Shown: piece after piece, positions 19,694 through 28,867 of the stretch
How positions within the stretch are numbered: the first letter of the stretch is position 1
Layout: each line of letters starts with the position of its first letter
From: Paracoccus bogoriensis
Lineage (GTDB): Bacteria > Pseudomonadota > Alphaproteobacteria > Rhodobacterales > Rhodobacteraceae
Direction of reading: 5' to 3'
DNA length: 64,000 nucleotides
NCBI RefSeq assembly: GCF_019431455.1
Contig: NZ_JAHYSR010000006.1
Span: forward strand, 56,075-120,074
The notes under the pieces: model-generated
What the model was told of the DNA's origin: nothing
What the model saw: only the letters and a program-made list of their open reading frames with translations
Databases searched by the model: none
Program-made: the position numbers and the translations under genes

Positions 19694-20538
19694 CTCAGGG
19701 CCTCGCGGTGGCGGGCCGCCCAGGTCTGCAGCAGGTTCGATGCGACCAGCAGGACCAGCGCGAAGCCCAGAAGCACCAGCGCGATCGCGGCGGCCCCGTT
19801 ATAGTCGAATTCCTCCAGCCGGATATAGGCCAGCAGGGCCGCGATCTCGGTCTGAAAGGGCAGGTTGCCCGCGATGAAGACGATGGCGCCGAATTCGCCG
19901 AGCGACCGCGCGAAGGCCGTCGTGCAGCCCGCCAGCCAGGCCGGCAGGATTGCCGGAAAGACGACCTTCGCGAAGATCTGCCAGGGCCGCGCGCCGAGCG
20001 TTTCGGCGGCCGCTTCCAGCGACTGGTCCAGATCTTCAAGCACCGGCTGCACCGTTCGGACCACGAAGGGGACCGAGGTGAAGGCCATGGCCAGCGCGAT
20101 GCCCCAGATCGTGTAAACGACCGGAATGCCGGCCGGGTGCAGGACCGCGCCGAACCAGCCATTCGCCGAGAACAGCGCCGTCAGCGATAACCCCGCCACA
20201 GCCGTCGGCAGCGCGAAGGGCACGTCCATCAGCGCGTCCAGCAGGCGTTTGCCCGGAAAGTCGTAGCGGGTCAGCACCCAGGCCATCAGCAGGCCGTAGA
20301 TGGCGTTGAAGACCGTGGCGATGGCCGCCGCGATCAGCGTGATCCGGAAGGCCGCCACCGCGCGGTCGCTGCTGACGATGGCCCAGAATCGGGCGGGGCC
20401 GATCTCGGCCCCTTTCAGGATCAGGGCGACAATCGGGATCAGCACGATCAGCACCAGATAAAGCAGCGTCGTGCCAAGGCTCAGCGTGAAGCCCGGCAGG
20501 ACGCGTCTGGCGCGGATGGGGGCGGCCGCCGTTATCAT
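19690..20538 (-). CDS. cysT: Sulfate/thiosulfate ABC transporter permease CysT
   Basis: The second sulfate permease (CysU in E. coli). From ATG 20538 it has 282 residues and six helices. Family marks are VPFALPTAVAGLSLTALF, TVQPVLEDLDQSLEAAAETL as the ATPase-docking EAA loop, and AFARSLGEFGAIVFIAGNLP. The start forms an ATGA overlap with the sbp stop. A longer frame begins inside sbp but has no family-like sequence. It pairs with CysW to form the channel. Confidence 0.95.
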   Translation of the reverse strand: MITAAAPIRARRVLPGFTLSLGTTLLYLVLIVLIPIVALILKGAEIGPARFWAIVSSDRAVAAFRITLIAAAIATVFNAIYGLLMAWVLTRYDFPGKRLLDALMDVPFALPTAVAGLSLTALFSANGWFGAVLHPAGIPVVYTIWGIALAMAFTSVPFVVRTVQPVLEDLDQSLEAAAETLGARPWQIFAKVVFPAILPAWLAGCTTAFARSLGEFGAIVFIAGNLPFQTEIAALLAYIRLEEFDYNGAAAIALVLLGFALVLLVASNLLQTWAARHREALR

Positions 20539-21527
20539 TGATTGACGAAGACCTGATCCAGGATGCCGCCATCGGCCAGATGCTCGGCGCGCACCGCGTC
20601 CCATCCGCCAAAGACATCATCGACGGTGACCAATTCGACCTGGGGCAGGCTGTCCGCGAATTCGGCGGCCACGGTCTCGTCAGTCAGGCGATAGTCGAAA
20701 TTGCCAAGAATGCGCTGCGCATCGGCGGAATAGAGCCATTCCAGATAGGCCGTCGCCACCTCGGTCGAGCCGTTGCGCTCGGCATTCTGGGACACGACCG
20801 CGACCGGGAAGGCCGCGAAAAGGCTCATCGAGGGCGTCACGCGCTCGAAGCCCTGGGCTGCGTATTCCTCGGCGATCTGGGCGGTCTCGGCCTCGAAGGT
20901 CACCAGCACGTCACCGATGCCGCGTTCCGCAAAGGTCTGGGTCGCGGCGCGCCCGCCCGTGTCGAAGACCGGCACGCTGGCAAAGATCTGGCGCACGAAT
21001 TCCTGGGTCGCTTCGTGATCGCCGCCATTCTGCGCCAGCCCGTAGGCATAGGCCGCCAGATAGGTGTAGCGCGCATTGCCGCTGGTCTTGGGGTTGGGGA
21101 AGACCGGTGCCACGTCCTCGCGGGCCAGATCGTCCCAATCCTCGATCGCCTTGGGATTGCCCTGCCGAACGAGAAAGGCGGGCAGCGAGTAGTAGGGCGA
21201 GGCGCCGTTGGGCAGCAGGTCGCGCCATTCCGCGGGCAACAGGCCGCCCTCGGCCAGCACGTCGATATCGGTTTCCTGGTTGAATGTCACGACATCGGCC
21301 GCCAGCCCTTCCAGGATGGCGCGGGCCTGACGGGACGATCCGCCATGGCTCTGGTCGATGGTCACGGTGCGGCCCGTTTCCGCCTGCCAGTGTTCGGCAA
21401 AGGCGGGGTTCAGCGCCTCGAACAATTCGCGAGCGATGTCATAGCTGACATTCAGCAGGCGATCCTGGGCTGCGGCGGGGGCGGCGAGGGTCAGGGCCAG
21501 GGCGGTGGCCAGAAGCGGCGTTTTCAT
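20535..21527 (-). CDS. sbp: Sulfate-binding periplasmic protein
   Basis: The 330-residue solute-binding protein delivers sulfate to CysTW. A Sec signal peptide ends at AAPAAAQ (about residue 21). Mature sequence marks include LNVSYDIARELFEALN, the anion-binding loop DQSHGGSSRQARAILEG, NPKTSGNARYTYLAAY and the conserved FEAE. These fit Sbp/CysP; which of sulfate and thiosulfate it prefers cannot be told. Its position between cysA and cysT with 4-nt overlaps on both sides supports a single operon. Confidence 0.94.
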   Translation of the reverse strand: MKTPLLATALALTLAAPAAAQDRLLNVSYDIARELFEALNPAFAEHWQAETGRTVTIDQSHGGSSRQARAILEGLAADVVTFNQETDIDVLAEGGLLPAEWRDLLPNGASPYYSLPAFLVRQGNPKAIEDWDDLAREDVAPVFPNPKTSGNARYTYLAAYAYGLAQNGGDHEATQEFVRQIFASVPVFDTGGRAATQTFAERGIGDVLVTFEAETAQIAEEYAAQGFERVTPSMSLFAAFPVAVVSQNAERNGSTEVATAYLEWLYSADAQRILGNFDYRLTDETVAAEFADSLPQVELVTVDDVFGGWDAVRAEHLADGGILDQVFVNQ

Positions 21528-22621
21528 CGGGCGATCTCTTTCTTGGGGTTGTCGGATTGGGGCGCGGGCGGGGCCTCGCGGCGGCTGGCGGGAAAGAGCG
21601 CGGCAGCCTCGATCCGCAGCGCGACGGCGTCGCCCTGGCGCAGGGGCGCCGTGCCGCGGCGGGGCATCACGGCCTCGGCTTCGGGCAGGTCGGGATGGCT
21701 GAGGATCAGGCGCAGCTCGGCCCCGGTCGAGCTGACTTGCGCCACGCGCCAGGGGCTTGCCGCGTCGGGCAGGGCGCGGATGTCGGCGGGGCGCGCGAAC
21801 AGCGTCGCCGCACCGTCGGGCAGGGCACGGCGGGGCAGGGCGGTCAGGTCCAGCCCCGGCGCCAGGGCACGGCCCTGTGCCAGCGTCACCGGCAGTTCGA
21901 CCGTCGCGCCCATGAAGCGGGCGACGAAGGGGCTGGCGGGGTGATCGTGGATTTCGTCAGCATGGCCGATCTGGGCGATGCGGCCCTCGCCCATCACCAC
22001 GACACGGTCGGCCAGTTCGAAGGCCTCTTCCTGATCGTGGGTGACGAAGATCGTGGTCGATCCGGTCGCTTCATGGACGCCGCGCAGCCAGCGGCGAAGG
22101 TCGCGCCGGATCGCTGCATCAAGCGCGCCGAAGGGTTCGTCCAGCAGAAGCAGGCGCGGCTGGATCGCCAGCGCCCGGCCAAGCGCGACGCGCTGGCGCT
22201 GGCCACCCGATAGTTGCGCGGGATAGCGGTCGGCCAGATGCGCGATCTGAAGAAAATGCAGCAGTTCATCGACCCTGGCTGTGATGGCGGCCTTGCCGGG
22301 ACGCTCGGCGCGCGGGCGCACGCTCAGGCCAAAGGCGAGGTTGTCGCGCACCGTCATGTGCGGAAACAGCGCGTAATGCTGAAAGACGAAACCGACGCGG
22401 CGGTCACGGGCGGCCAATTGCAGCCAGTCGGCCCCGTTCACGGTCAGGCTGCCCGCGTCGGGCCATTCCAGCCCTGCGATGATCTTCAGCAGCGTCGTCT
22501 TGCCGGACCCTGACGGCCCCAGCAGCGCGACCAGTTCGCCCGGCGCGATGTCAAGGTCGATGCCGCGCAGAACGTCGGTCTTGTGGAACCGCTTTGTCAT
22601 CGCGCTGATGGTGATGGACAT
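21524..22621 (-). CDS. cysA: Sulfate/thiosulfate import ATP-binding protein CysA
   Basis: The ATPase of the sulfate importer. From ATG 22621 it has 365 residues: Walker A GPSGSGKTT, Q-loop FQHYALFPHMTV, signature LSGGQRQRVALGRA and Walker B LLLLDEPFGALD, then a C-terminal TOBE-like regulatory region. It is the first gene of cysA-sbp-cysT-cysW, an order that differs from the E. coli cysPUWA layout. The open frame extends 42 codons upstream through non-conserved sequence. The 241-bp gap upstream should hold the promoter; no clear operator was recognised. Confidence 0.95.
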   Translation of the reverse strand: MSITISAMTKRFHKTDVLRGIDLDIAPGELVALLGPSGSGKTTLLKIIAGLEWPDAGSLTVNGADWLQLAARDRRVGFVFQHYALFPHMTVRDNLAFGLSVRPRAERPGKAAITARVDELLHFLQIAHLADRYPAQLSGGQRQRVALGRALAIQPRLLLLDEPFGALDAAIRRDLRRWLRGVHEATGSTTIFVTHDQEEAFELADRVVVMGEGRIAQIGHADEIHDHPASPFVARFMGATVELPVTLAQGRALAPGLDLTALPRRALPDGAATLFARPADIRALPDAASPWRVAQVSSTGAELRLILSHPDLPEAEAVMPRRGTAPLRQGDAVALRIEAAALFPASRREAPPAPQSDNPKKEIAR

Positions 22622-22862
22622 GGCGCCTCTCTGATGCTGTGCCGATGCAGCTAGAGCGGCCCCCGCGCGCCGACAAGGGCGCCGCCATCGCGCGCGCAAG
22701 AGGATCGGCGAATAACGGACCAAGTGGCCGCGCGCGCGCCCGACCACCGTTGCGGCCGGCAGGCAAGTTCTGGAACATTGTTCTGGGCTTGGCCTGAAAG
22801 GGGTGCAAGACTTCCTTATTTCACCATTTTCTGGCCGCAGAGCCGGAAAGTGGTTCTGGTCC

Positions 22863-23522
22863 TTAGCTCAGGGTCAGATTGCTGATACTGGCCCGCACCC
22901 GAGTCCCCGTGTCATCGCTGTCGGCCGAGACGGCAACGCCGACCAGTGCCTCTGGCGTCGGGCCGAAGGCGCGGGCATGGTCGCGCGCCAGATCCGTGGT
23001 CACATTGCCTTCACCGGTTCCCGCCGGGCGCTGCACGATGGTCACGCCACGCCCGCGCATATAGGGACTGGGCAAAATGCTGCCCGGCGCGTGATTGCCG
23101 CCCCAGACATGCATCACCACCCGCGCCGAGCGGTTCGACAGCAGCCGCTGCGGACTGGTGCCGGGGCGCAGGCTCTGGGCCGAGGCCGCATCCATGAAGA
23201 TGAAATACAGCGCGATGTTGCGGTCATCGCCCCCCTTTCGCGTCAGATCGGTCGCGGGGACGCTTTCGCTGACGGACCAGTTCCAGCGCGCCTGCCGCGC
23301 GCCACGCAGCGAGGGGTCCAGCGCACGATAGATCAGGGATGAGCTCTGATCGGCGGCGATGCCTAGACGTGGGCCTTCCAGCGCGTAGCGCGTCGGGGTC
23401 AGGCGCGGAAAGGTCAGCGCCTGCCAGTTTCCGTCAAAGGCCAGCATCGCGGCCTGCGCGCGCGCGACCCATGGGGCAGCCAACGCGGTTCCAAGGATGG
23501 CCAAGGCCATGCGTCGTTTCAT
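22863..23522 (-). CDS. DUF3047 family secreted protein
   Basis: The 219-residue protein has an N-terminal signal (MKRRMALAILG, cleavage near AQA at about 24). The mature part resembles DUF3047: LGIAADQSSSLIYRALDPSL, ARWNWSVSE, DDRNIALYFIF and RVVMHVWGGNHAPGS. The conserved histidine/tryptophan stretch VMHVWGGNH suggests a binding or catalytic pocket, but no activity is established for the family. It stands alone on the minus strand, divergent from the flavoprotein gene 100 bp away. Confidence 0.75.
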   Translation of the reverse strand: MKRRMALAILGTALAAPWVARAQAAMLAFDGNWQALTFPRLTPTRYALEGPRLGIAADQSSSLIYRALDPSLRGARQARWNWSVSESVPATDLTRKGGDDRNIALYFIFMDAASAQSLRPGTSPQRLLSNRSARVVMHVWGGNHAPGSILPSPYMRGRGVTIVQRPAGTGEGNVTTDLARDHARAFGPTPEALVGVAVSADSDDTGTRVRASISNLTLS

Positions 23523-23623
23523 GGGGCGCCTCCGTATCTGTTCTATATCAGATACGAAGGCGCGTCCCTTGCCGTGTTGCCATCACGGGAAAGTGACACA
23601 AACCTGCAAGAGGGAGACGGCTC

Positions 23624-24724
23624 ATGCGGATCATCCTGCTTGGCGGCGGCCATGCCCATATCGGCGTCCTGCGCTTGTGGGCCGCGCGCCCGTCCTGCCG
23701 TCCGAGAGGGCCGATCCTGCTGGCCGATCCGGGGTCAGAGGTATGGTATAGCGGCATGTTGCCCGGTCATGTCGCGGGCCATTATCCCGCGCGCGCGCTG
23801 ATGATCGACCTGCCGCGCCTGTGCGACCGCGCCGCCGTGACGCGGATCGAGGCCGCCGCCGATGCCGTCGATCCCGTCCGGCGGCGCGTCAGGATCGGCG
23901 GGGCTTGGCACGATTTCGACCTGCTGTCGCTGGATATCGGCGCTCACGCCCGGTTGGATGCCTTGCCCGGATTCTCGGATCATGCCCTGGCGGTCAAGCC
24001 TCTGGGCACCTTTTCCGAGGGCTGGGCGCGCTGGCTGGCCAAGGCTCTGCCTGCGCCGCGTGTGGCGGTAATCGGCGCCGGTCTCGGCGGCGCCGAGATC
24101 GCGCTGGCCATGGCGCATCGGCTTGGACCCGACGCCCGCGTCACGCTGATCGAGGGGGACGCCCAGCCCCTGCCGGGTCTTGGCGCGCGTGCGCGTGCGA
24201 TGGTGGTAGGGGCGTTGGAGCGGCGCGGAATCGGGATCCTGACCGGTTCTGCCGTCGCGCGGGTCGAGGCCGACGCCCTGCATCTGGCCGATGGCCGCAT
24301 CGAGGGCGCCGACCTGATCGTTGGTGCGGCGGGCGCGCGGCCGCATGGCTGGCTTGCCGTGTCGGGCCTGACCGATGCGCGCGGCTTCGTTCCGGTCGGC
24401 CCCACGCTTCAGCATCCCGAATATCCGCATATCCTGGCCGTGGGCGATTGCGCCGAGATGCTGGCCAGCCCGCGCCCCAAGGCGGGCGTCCATGCCGTGC
24501 GTCAGGGGCCGGATCTCGCCCATAACCTTGCCGCGCTGGTCGCTGGCCGTCCGCCCCGGCCCCATCACCCGCAGCGCGATTTCCTCAAGCTGGTCTCGTT
24601 GGGCGAGCGTCGGGCAATCGCGCTCTGGCGCGGGCTGGCGCTTGGCGGGGCCGGGGGCAGCGCGCTTTTGTGGCGGCTGAAGGACCGGATCGACCGGGGC
24701 TTCATGGCGCGCGGGCGATGCTAG
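23624..24724 (+). CDS. FAD-dependent NAD(P)/disulfide-type oxidoreductase
   Basis: The 366-residue flavoprotein starts with IILLGGGHAHIGVLRLW, a Rossmann FAD motif with the GGGHAH variant seen in NDH-2-like proteins and in the oxidoreductase domain fused to some SelD proteins. The NAD-binding motif is VIGAGLGGAEIALAMAHR and the second FAD motif is HILAVGDCAEM. There is no CxxxxC redox pair, so it should be an NADH:quinone-like or sulfide:quinone-like enzyme rather than a disulfide reductase. The final 4 nt overlap the convergent ynjD-like gene. Confidence 0.75.
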   Translation: MRIILLGGGHAHIGVLRLWAARPSCRPRGPILLADPGSEVWYSGMLPGHVAGHYPARALMIDLPRLCDRAAVTRIEAAADAVDPVRRRVRIGGAWHDFDLLSLDIGAHARLDALPGFSDHALAVKPLGTFSEGWARWLAKALPAPRVAVIGAGLGGAEIALAMAHRLGPDARVTLIEGDAQPLPGLGARARAMVVGALERRGIGILTGSAVARVEADALHLADGRIEGADLIVGAAGARPHGWLAVSGLTDARGFVPVGPTLQHPEYPHILAVGDCAEMLASPRPKAGVHAVRQGPDLAHNLAALVAGRPPRPHHPQRDFLKLVSLGERRAIALWRGLALGGAGGSALLWRLKDRIDRGFMARGRC

Positions 24725-25356
24725 GCCAGCGCGACCACCGGCCCGCCCGCCGCCGCCGCGTCCTGCGGATCGTGCGAGACCAACAGCACCGGCACGCCCC
24801 GTGCGGCGGCATGGTCGAAGACAAAGCGCTGGATCTCGTCGCGCAGGGACATGTCCAGCTTGCCGAAAGGCTCGTCCAGCAGCAGCGCCTCGGGGGCGGC
24901 CAGCAGCGTTCGCATCAGCGCCGCGCGCGCCCTCTGACCGCCCGACAGGGTCGCCGGATCGCGAAGGCCAAGGCCCGCCAGACCGGCCTCGGCCAAGGCC
25001 TCATCGACCGCCTGCGCGCGGGCGGCCCGGCCCCGGATGCGCGGGTCGAGGCCAAAGGCCAGATTGCCCGCAAGGCTCAGATGCGGGAACAGCAGCGCGT
25101 CCTGGAACATCAGGCCGATGCGGCGGCGTTCGGGCGGCAGGGCGGTCAGGTCGCGCCCGTTCAGCGTGATCCGGCCCGACAGCGCGAATCCAGGCGCAAG
25201 GCTGCCCGCGATCGCGTCCAGCAGCGTCGATTTGCCGATGCCGGAGGGCCCCATCACGGTCGTCACCGATCCCGGCGCGACGTTCAGCGTCAGGCCCCGG
25301 ATCAACTTCGCGCCGTCGGGTCGGGTGATGGTGACGTGTTCGAGGATCAGGCTCAT
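24721..25356 (-). CDS. YnjD-like ABC transporter ATP-binding protein
   Basis: A compact 211-residue ATPase with Walker A GPSGIGKST at 36-44, Q-loop MFQDALLFPHLSL, signature LSGGQRARAALMR and Walker B ALLLDEPFGKLD. Size and sequence fit COG4136 (YnjD) and the ThiQ-like ATPases. ATG 25356 overlaps the permease stop by 4 nt. The frame runs on for hundreds of codons upstream as an antisense shadow of the permease. It is the last gene of the ynj-like operon and ends overlapping the flavoprotein gene on the other strand. Confidence 0.88.
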   Translation of the reverse strand: MSLILEHVTITRPDGAKLIRGLTLNVAPGSVTTVMGPSGIGKSTLLDAIAGSLAPGFALSGRITLNGRDLTALPPERRRIGLMFQDALLFPHLSLAGNLAFGLDPRIRGRAARAQAVDEALAEAGLAGLGLRDPATLSGGQRARAALMRTLLAAPEALLLDEPFGKLDMSLRDEIQRFVFDHAAARGVPVLLVSHDPQDAAAAGGPVVALA

Positions 25357-27035
25357 CGAAAGGCTCCGGCAAGGGCGCGGCGGTCGCGGTGCCACCATGC
25401 GGGGATCACGAAGGCGCAGGCATAGGCCAAAAGCGGCACCAGCGCCTGAAGGCTGGCATAGACGCCCGAGACGCGCCGGTCCGACCCCGAGGCCAGCGTC
25501 ACGGCCTCGGTCGTCAGGGTCGCCACGCGCCCCGCGCCCAGATACAGCGTCGGCAGGTATTGCGCGACTGACACGGCGATGCCGATGGCCCAGGCGGTCA
25601 GCAGCGGGCGCAGCAGGACGGGCAGGCGCACTGCGACCAGCCGCCGCCACGGTCCCGCCCCAAGTGCCGCCGCCGTCCGCATCAGGCGCGGGTCCACCGC
25701 CCGCCACGGCCCCGACAGCGACAGAAGCACATAGGGAAAGACGAACAGCATCTGCCCCATGCCCACCGCCAGCAGATCGGCCTGAAGCCCGGCGCGCAGG
25801 AAGACGACGTTCAGTCCATGCAGGAACCCGATCTGCGGCACCAGCAGCGGCAGCAGGATCAGCCATTCCGCGCGCATCCGCGCGGGCGCGGCCTGAAGCC
25901 ATGCGACAGCCAGCGCCAGCGACAGGCTGGCCGTCGTCCCCGCCAGCAGCACCGAGGTCATCAGCGCCCGCCGCCAGCCCGGCGCGGTCATGGACCAGGC
26001 GTTCAGCGACCAGGCTTCGGGCAGGATCAACGGAAAGGGCCATCGAAAGGCCAGCGACCAGATCGCCAGCGCCGCCATGGCCAGCAGTCCCGCCGCCATC
26101 AGCACAAGCCCGGCCATGGCGGCCAGGCGCAACACCGCGCCCGCCATCCAGCCCGGCGCGCCAGCCGGACCGCGCCCGCCGCGTGCCAGCCAGGCCGGCC
26201 CAAGGCGCGCGGCCAGACGCTCGGCCCCCCAGGCGGCGGCGATGACCGCGCCCGCCAGCCCCGCCTGGAGGATCGCCCCGGCGGATGCGGGCAGGATCAT
26301 CGCCAGATCGGGGCTGACGAACCAGCGCGTGACCGCGACCCCCAGAACCGGCGGATTGGCCGGGCCGAGGATGATCGCCATATCCACATTCGAGACCGAA
26401 TAGACCAGCACCACCCAGAAGGGCAGGCGCAGCATCGGCCAGATCGCGGGCAGGACCAGCCGCAGCCAGACCGCCCCCGGCCCGTAGCCAAGCGCCCGCC
26501 CCATCGCCATGATCCGCGCCAGCGGCACCTGCCCAAGCGCGGCCAGGATCACCAGCATCAGGAACGGGATCTCCTTGACCATCAGCCCCAGCATCAGCGC
26601 CATGCCCCACGGGTCGTTGACGCTGGCGGCGCCGGGCGGGCGCGTCCAGTCCATCAGCGGCGCCAGGGCGCGTGCGATCCAGCCCGAGGGCGCCAGCAGG
26701 AAGGCCATGCCGATGGCCAGCGCGGCATGTGGCACCGCCAGGAACGGCGCCAGCCAGCGCGCGGCCCGTGCCGCCGACAGCCGCCCCTGCAGCGCCTGCA
26801 CCAGCGCCAGCGCGATCAGCAGCGACAGGATCGCCGCCCCCAGCCCGCTGACCAGCGACAGCCGGATGCTGCCGCCCAGTCCGGGCAAGGCGAAAAGCTG
26901 GCGCCAGGGCTCCAGCGACGGCGTCTCGCGGCCTAGGGCGGGCATGATGCCAAAGGCCGCCCGCCCCGTCTGCCACAGCCCAAGCACGACGGGCGCGACC
27001 AGCGCGGCCAGGAGCAGCGCGGGAACGGCCCTCAT
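25353..27035 (-). CDS. YnjC-like fused double ABC permease
   Basis: The 560-residue permease has about 12 hydrophobic segments arranged as two six-helix halves, like ThiP and E. coli YnjC (COG4135). ATPase-docking EAA-like loops are near LARIMAMGRALGYGPGAVWL in the first half and LMRTAAALGAGPWRRLVAVR in the second. ATG 27035 overlaps the binding-protein stop by 4 nt. A frame extension to 27056 adds only seven residues. A single polypeptide replaces the usual permease dimer. The substrate is unknown. Confidence 0.85.
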   Translation of the reverse strand: MRAVPALLLAALVAPVVLGLWQTGRAAFGIMPALGRETPSLEPWRQLFALPGLGGSIRLSLVSGLGAAILSLLIALALVQALQGRLSAARAARWLAPFLAVPHAALAIGMAFLLAPSGWIARALAPLMDWTRPPGAASVNDPWGMALMLGLMVKEIPFLMLVILAALGQVPLARIMAMGRALGYGPGAVWLRLVLPAIWPMLRLPFWVVLVYSVSNVDMAIILGPANPPVLGVAVTRWFVSPDLAMILPASAGAILQAGLAGAVIAAAWGAERLAARLGPAWLARGGRGPAGAPGWMAGAVLRLAAMAGLVLMAAGLLAMAALAIWSLAFRWPFPLILPEAWSLNAWSMTAPGWRRALMTSVLLAGTTASLSLALAVAWLQAAPARMRAEWLILLPLLVPQIGFLHGLNVVFLRAGLQADLLAVGMGQMLFVFPYVLLSLSGPWRAVDPRLMRTAAALGAGPWRRLVAVRLPVLLRPLLTAWAIGIAVSVAQYLPTLYLGAGRVATLTTEAVTLASGSDRRVSGVYASLQALVPLLAYACAFVIPAWWHRDRRALAGAFR

Positions 27036-28231
27036 TGCGTGTAGCGGCGCGACCATTCCTCGGTCAGCAGGGTCATCCAGCTGGCATGGGGCTCAAGCAG
27101 GGTAGGGCCCAGATCCTCCAGCCGGGGCAGGGCCTCGGCGGTCGGCAGGGCGTCGAAAAGCGCCTGCGCCTCGGCATCCAGACGGGCGGGGTCGAGGACC
27201 GAGAACGAGCCCAGCACCGTGATGTCCTGCATATGCGCCTGCGCCTCGGGCGAGATCAGGAAATCGGCCACGACCTTGGCACCCGCCTTGTTCGCGGCAT
27301 TGTAGGGGATCGCCACAAAGCTGACATTGCCGATCATGCCGCCTTCGGTCACGAAGACGCGGGCCGTGTCGGGCAGAAGCCCCTCGGCGATGGCGGCGGC
27401 GGTCGAGGCCGGATCGAAGGACATCGCGATGTCGATTTCGCCATCGTTCAGCAATTGCTGCTGAACTCCCTGATTTTCGGGCAGGGTGCGGCCCTCGCGC
27501 CAGAGGTTGGGGCGCAGCGCGTCATACCATTCCCATAGCGGTGCGGTGGCGGTCTCGAAGGTCTCGGGCGTGGCGGGTTCCTGCAGCATGGCAGGGTCGG
27601 GGGCCAGTTCGACAAGCGCCTGCTTCAGGAAGGTCGCGCCCATGAAGTTCGATACGGCCGGATGCGTCATGCGGCCCGGATTGGCCTCGGCCCAGGTCAC
27701 GAATTCGGCCATGCTGCGAGGCGGTTCGGGGGCGCGTTCGCTGTCATGGACAAAGACGAAACGCGCCAGCCGCCAAGGGCTTTCCATCCCCTCGACCGGG
27801 ACGGTGAAATCGACCGAAGCCGGCGCCTCGGGCGAGAGGTCAAGGTAACGCGCATTGGGCAGGTCCGCGACAAAGGGGCCATGCAGAAGGCCCTGTTCCT
27901 TCATCGCCAGAAAGTTCGGCCCGTTGATCCAGATGAGGTCCACGGCCCCGCCCTCATCCCGGCCCGCCGCCTTTTCCGACAGGACGCGCGTCACGGCCTC
28001 GGCGGTGTCCGACAGCTTGACCTGCGTGACGGTGACGCCGTAGCGCTGGCTGGTCTGGGCGCTGACCCATTCGATGAAGGCATTGGTGCGCGCATCACCA
28101 CCCCAGGCGTGCCAGAACACATTTTGCCCCCGCGCCTCGTCAAGGACGGCCTGCCAATCTTTCGTCTGGGCATGGATGGGGGCGGCGAGGCTGAGGCCAA
28201 GGGCCAGCGCCAGCAGGCGGGCTGAAATCAT
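27032..28231 (-). CDS. YnjB-like ABC transporter substrate-binding protein
   Basis: The 399-residue periplasmic protein has a signal peptide ending AAPIHAQ near residue 22. The mature sequence opens DWQAVLDEARGQNVFWHAWG and contains VDLIWINGPNFLAMKEQGLL and MSFDPASTAAAIAEGLLPD, matching COG4134 (YnjB), distant kin of thiamine, iron and spermidine binding proteins. It starts 3 nt after the phosphatidyltransferase-like gene and overlaps the permease gene, within a five-gene operon. No ligand is known for this family to my knowledge. Confidence 0.85.
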   Translation of the reverse strand: MISARLLALALGLSLAAPIHAQTKDWQAVLDEARGQNVFWHAWGGDARTNAFIEWVSAQTSQRYGVTVTQVKLSDTAEAVTRVLSEKAAGRDEGGAVDLIWINGPNFLAMKEQGLLHGPFVADLPNARYLDLSPEAPASVDFTVPVEGMESPWRLARFVFVHDSERAPEPPRSMAEFVTWAEANPGRMTHPAVSNFMGATFLKQALVELAPDPAMLQEPATPETFETATAPLWEWYDALRPNLWREGRTLPENQGVQQQLLNDGEIDIAMSFDPASTAAAIAEGLLPDTARVFVTEGGMIGNVSFVAIPYNAANKAGAKVVADFLISPEAQAHMQDITVLGSFSVLDPARLDAEAQALFDALPTAEALPRLEDLGPTLLEPHASWMTLLTEEWSRRYTQ

Positions 28232-28234
28232 CGT

Positions 28235-28867
28235 TCATTCCTTTCGTTCCGGTCGGTCATCTTCGGGCGAAAAGGCCAGCCACCCCTGATGCCAGCGCGT
28301 CAGCGTGGTCAGCAGACATGCGGCGGCAAACAGATAGGCCAGCGTGGCAAAACCTGCGGGCCAGAGGCACATCAGCACAAAGACGGCAATGGTCTCGGCG
28401 CCCTCGGTCAGCCCGCCAAGGTAATGGATGCCCTTGGGACCGTGGCGCGAAGGCATCGGTCCGCGCCGCGCGGCAATGGCGGCAAAGGCCAGAAAGGACG
28501 AGCCCGTGCCGACGAAGGCCGCGATCAGCACGGCGGCGGGCAGCGCCTGTTCCGGCTGGCCGATGGCAAAGCCCAGGGGAAACAGTGCATAAAAGACGAA
28601 ATCCAGCGCAATATCCAGAAAGGCGCCCCTATCGGTGGGGCGGCCCTGTCGCGCGATGGCGCCGTCCAGCCCGTCGGCCAGGCGGTTGGCCAGCAGCAGC
28701 ACCAGTGCCAGCAGATAGGCCTGCATCGCCAGCGCCGCGACCGCGGCCAGCCCGATGACGAAGCCCAGGATCGTCACATGGTCAGCACAGATCCCCGCCT
28801 GCGCCATGCGGCTGGCGACCGGCGCCAACATGCGCCGTTGCAGGGGTTGCAGGGCAGCGTCGATCAT
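28235..28867 (-). CDS. CDP-alcohol phosphatidyltransferase family protein (YnjF-like)
   Basis: The 210-residue membrane enzyme carries the CDP-OH-P motif DGLDGAIARQGRPTDRGAFL with the trailing Asp residues (DIALD), so the metal-binding aspartates are all present. About six hydrophobic segments surround it. Such enzymes join a CDP-linked lipid to an alcohol acceptor. From ATG 28867 it overlaps the upstream fusion gene by 4 nt. In E. coli ynjF also ends the ynjABCDEF cluster, so the link with ynjBCD is conserved across distant groups. The acceptor alcohol is unknown. Confidence 0.85.
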   Translation of the reverse strand: MIDAALQPLQRRMLAPVASRMAQAGICADHVTILGFVIGLAAVAALAMQAYLLALVLLLANRLADGLDGAIARQGRPTDRGAFLDIALDFVFYALFPLGFAIGQPEQALPAAVLIAAFVGTGSSFLAFAAIAARRGPMPSRHGPKGIHYLGGLTEGAETIAVFVLMCLWPAGFATLAYLFAAACLLTTLTRWHQGWLAFSPEDDRPERKE